From positions 1-42,262 of the forward strand of contig JAFQFC010000022.1 of assembly GCA_017415775.1 (NCBI GenBank): 42,262 bases of DNA, given 5' to 3'. This DNA comes from Oscillospiraceae bacterium (GTDB lineage Bacteria; Bacillota; Clostridia; Oscillospirales; Oscillospiraceae). This document shows positions 41,151 to 42,262 of the stretch, piece by piece (position 1 is the first letter of the stretch; every line of letters begins with the position of its first letter). The notes under the pieces are model-generated. The model was given only the letters and a program-made list of their open reading frames with translations, made no database searches and was not told where the DNA came from. The position numbers and the translations under genes are program-made.

Positions 41151-41825
41151 TCAGTCGTTGCTGTTCCACGCCATGACCTGTGTTTTCAGCCAGGTGGTCC
41201 ATGCTTCCATTCCCTCACCTGTTTTTGCGGAAAGGGGGAAAATTTCAAGTTTGGGATTGCGCAGGTGCGCATATTCCTTTACTTTATCCAGATCAAAGTC
41301 AAAATAGGGAAGTACATCTATCTTGTTGATAATCAGTGCATCGCAAACAGTGAATATAAGGGGGTACTTCAGGGGCTTGTCGTGTCCCTCGGGGACGGAA
41401 AGAATCATCACATTTTTTACGGCACCCGTGTCAAATTCCGCAGGGCAAACAAGATTGCCAACGTTTTCCAAAACCACAAGATCGAAATTCTCATAGCCGA
41501 TTTCCTTAAGTCCCTGCTCGGTCATGCCTGCGTCCAGATGACACATGCCGCCGGTGTGCAGCTGTATGCTTCGTATACCGGTTTCAGCTATCTTTTCCGC
41601 ATCTACAGCAGAATCTATATCTGCCTCCATAACACCTATGCGGATGTCATCCTTCAGCGCGCCGATGGTACGAATGAGGGTGGTGGTTTTACCGCTGCCG
41701 GGTGAGGACATGAGATTCATAAGGAATGTTTTATCCTTCTTCAGTTCTTGGCGTATGCGGTTGGCCTCGGCATCGTTATCCGCAAAAATACTCTCTTTTA
41801 CTTCTATGATTTTTATTTGATCCAT
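41151..41825 (-). CDS. hypB: Hydrogenase nickel incorporation GTPase HypB
   Basis: HypB is the GTPase that, with HypA, delivers nickel to [NiFe] hydrogenase. The 224-residue protein has the P-loop SPGSGKTTT (41-49), Cys95-His96 in GGMCHLDAG and Cys127 in GNLVCPAEFD, the metal-binding residues of the G domain, and the nucleotide-specific NKIDVLPYF. There is no N-terminal His-rich nickel store. The start at 41825 (MDQIKIIEV) has GAGGAG upstream. The gap to hypA is 55 bases. With no hydrogenase structural gene visible, the target could be another nickel enzyme. Confidence 0.95.
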   Translation of the reverse strand: MDQIKIIEVKESIFADNDAEANRIRQELKKDKTFLMNLMSSPGSGKTTTLIRTIGALKDDIRIGVMEADIDSAVDAEKIAETGIRSIQLHTGGMCHLDAGMTEQGLKEIGYENFDLVVLENVGNLVCPAEFDTGAVKNVMILSVPEGHDKPLKYPLIFTVCDALIINKIDVLPYFDFDLDKVKEYAHLRNPKLEIFPLSAKTGEGMEAWTTWLKTQVMAWNSND

Positions 41826-41880
41826 GGAATACTCCTCGATAATGTTCCCGCAGCCCTCGATCGAGAGCTGCAGGTGTTTT

Positions 41881-42234
41881 TTAATTTTCCGGGTCATAAA
41901 CCTCTATTTCCTTTATGGTCATGTCCTTGCCGGCGATGGGAGTCAGTTTTTCTCCGCTGCAGGCGGGGCAGCGCAGCACATCAGCCGCCGGGCGGAATTC
42001 ATTGCAGCAGTCTTCGCACCGTGCCAAGCCCGGAACCATTTCAAGGGCGAGTTCTGTTTCCTCAAAGGGTGTACCTGCCGCAACAGCCTCATAACATTCC
42101 TCCAGAAACCTCGGCACGACCCCCGATAGTTCGCCGACCTCAATGGTGATCTTACGTACAGGGCCAAGCTGCTGCTCCTGTCGGATGCGCTCTACCGTTC
42201 TCAGTACTGCATCCATCAAACCCATTTCATGCAT
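41881..42234 (-). CDS. hypA: Hydrogenase nickel metallochaperone HypA
   Basis: HypA carries nickel to hydrogenase or urease maturation. The 117-residue protein starts MHEMGLMDAV with the nickel-binding His2-Glu3, and has the structural zinc site Cys73, Cys76, Cys89 and Cys92. This is full length. It is the first gene of the hypA-hypB-methyltransferase group seen here, and the window ends 28 bases upstream, so any earlier genes of the operon are outside. Confidence 0.95.
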   Translation of the reverse strand: MHEMGLMDAVLRTVERIRQEQQLGPVRKITIEVGELSGVVPRFLEECYEAVAAGTPFEETELALEMVPGLARCEDCCNEFRPAADVLRCPACSGEKLTPIAGKDMTIKEIEVYDPEN

Positions 42235-42262
42235 AGGCTTATTCCTTCGAGAAAGGCTTCGC

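Overview
The window comes from a GC-rich, endospore-forming, anaerobic member of the Clostridia, most like the gut Oscillospiraceae (Flavonifractor, Lawsonibacter, Oscillibacter and relatives). The evidence is a dcw division/wall cluster with the meso-diaminopimelate type of MurE, the sporulation and germination genes spoIVB and a SpoVAF-like gene, an oxygen-sensitive iron-sulfur type serine dehydratase in two subunits, a regulator of the [FeFe]-hydrogenase TM1266 family, and hypA/hypB. Naming the clade is inference; no rRNA gene is present.

Layout. 1-141: AT-rich tail of an unknown plus-strand gene. 220-13998 (minus): mraZ-rsmH-ftsL-like-PBP-murE-mraY-ftsW-murG-murA-ftsQ, then ftsZ with its own promoter and terminator, then spoIVB. 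murF, murD, murC, murB and ftsA are absent from the block. 14376-19174 (minus): one apparent operon HAD phosphatase-MFS transporter-glycerophosphodiesterase-rsmD-coaD-coiled-coil protein. 19267-20676: a SpoVAF/GerA-type germination protein behind a good sigma-G-like promoter. 20769-23732: sdaAB-sdaAA and a DUF2156-GNAT fusion. 23867-24337: an RseC-like cysteine-rich membrane protein.

24472-29704 is the most interesting region. It holds a catabolic operon with a beta-keto acid cleavage enzyme (BKACE/DUF849), a 64-residue zinc-ribbon protein, a 3-hydroxyacyl-CoA dehydrogenase-family enzyme and an AtoE-type short-chain acid permease. A textbook sigma-54 promoter precedes it, and a PAS-AAA-Fis sigma-54 activator gene lies next to it. 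Copies of a 16-bp GGTGA...TCACC-like motif lie between the two and in the activator's own leader. The likely logic is import of a short-chain 3-hydroxy or 3-keto acid, oxidation to the 3-keto acid, and cleavage with acetyl-CoA to acetoacetate plus a new acyl-CoA. The true substrate is unknown.

29826-34869: an AEC-family carrier and a DeoR regulator, divergent from a translationally coupled GlpA-like/FAD oxidoreductase/DUF1667 trio (anaerobic glycerol-3-phosphate oxidation type). 34931-37561 (minus): a TM1266-family regulator followed by a complete SsuABC/NMT1-like ABC importer, behind a 149-nt leader able to pair with the ribosome binding site. 37821-38843: a zinc alcohol dehydrogenase. 39016-40258: an ECF sigma factor and a membrane anti-sigma-like protein behind an ECF-type promoter. 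40538-42234 (minus): hypA-hypB-methyltransferase, running to the window edge with visibly lower GC. No tRNA, rRNA, CRISPR array or intact insertion sequence was recognised.
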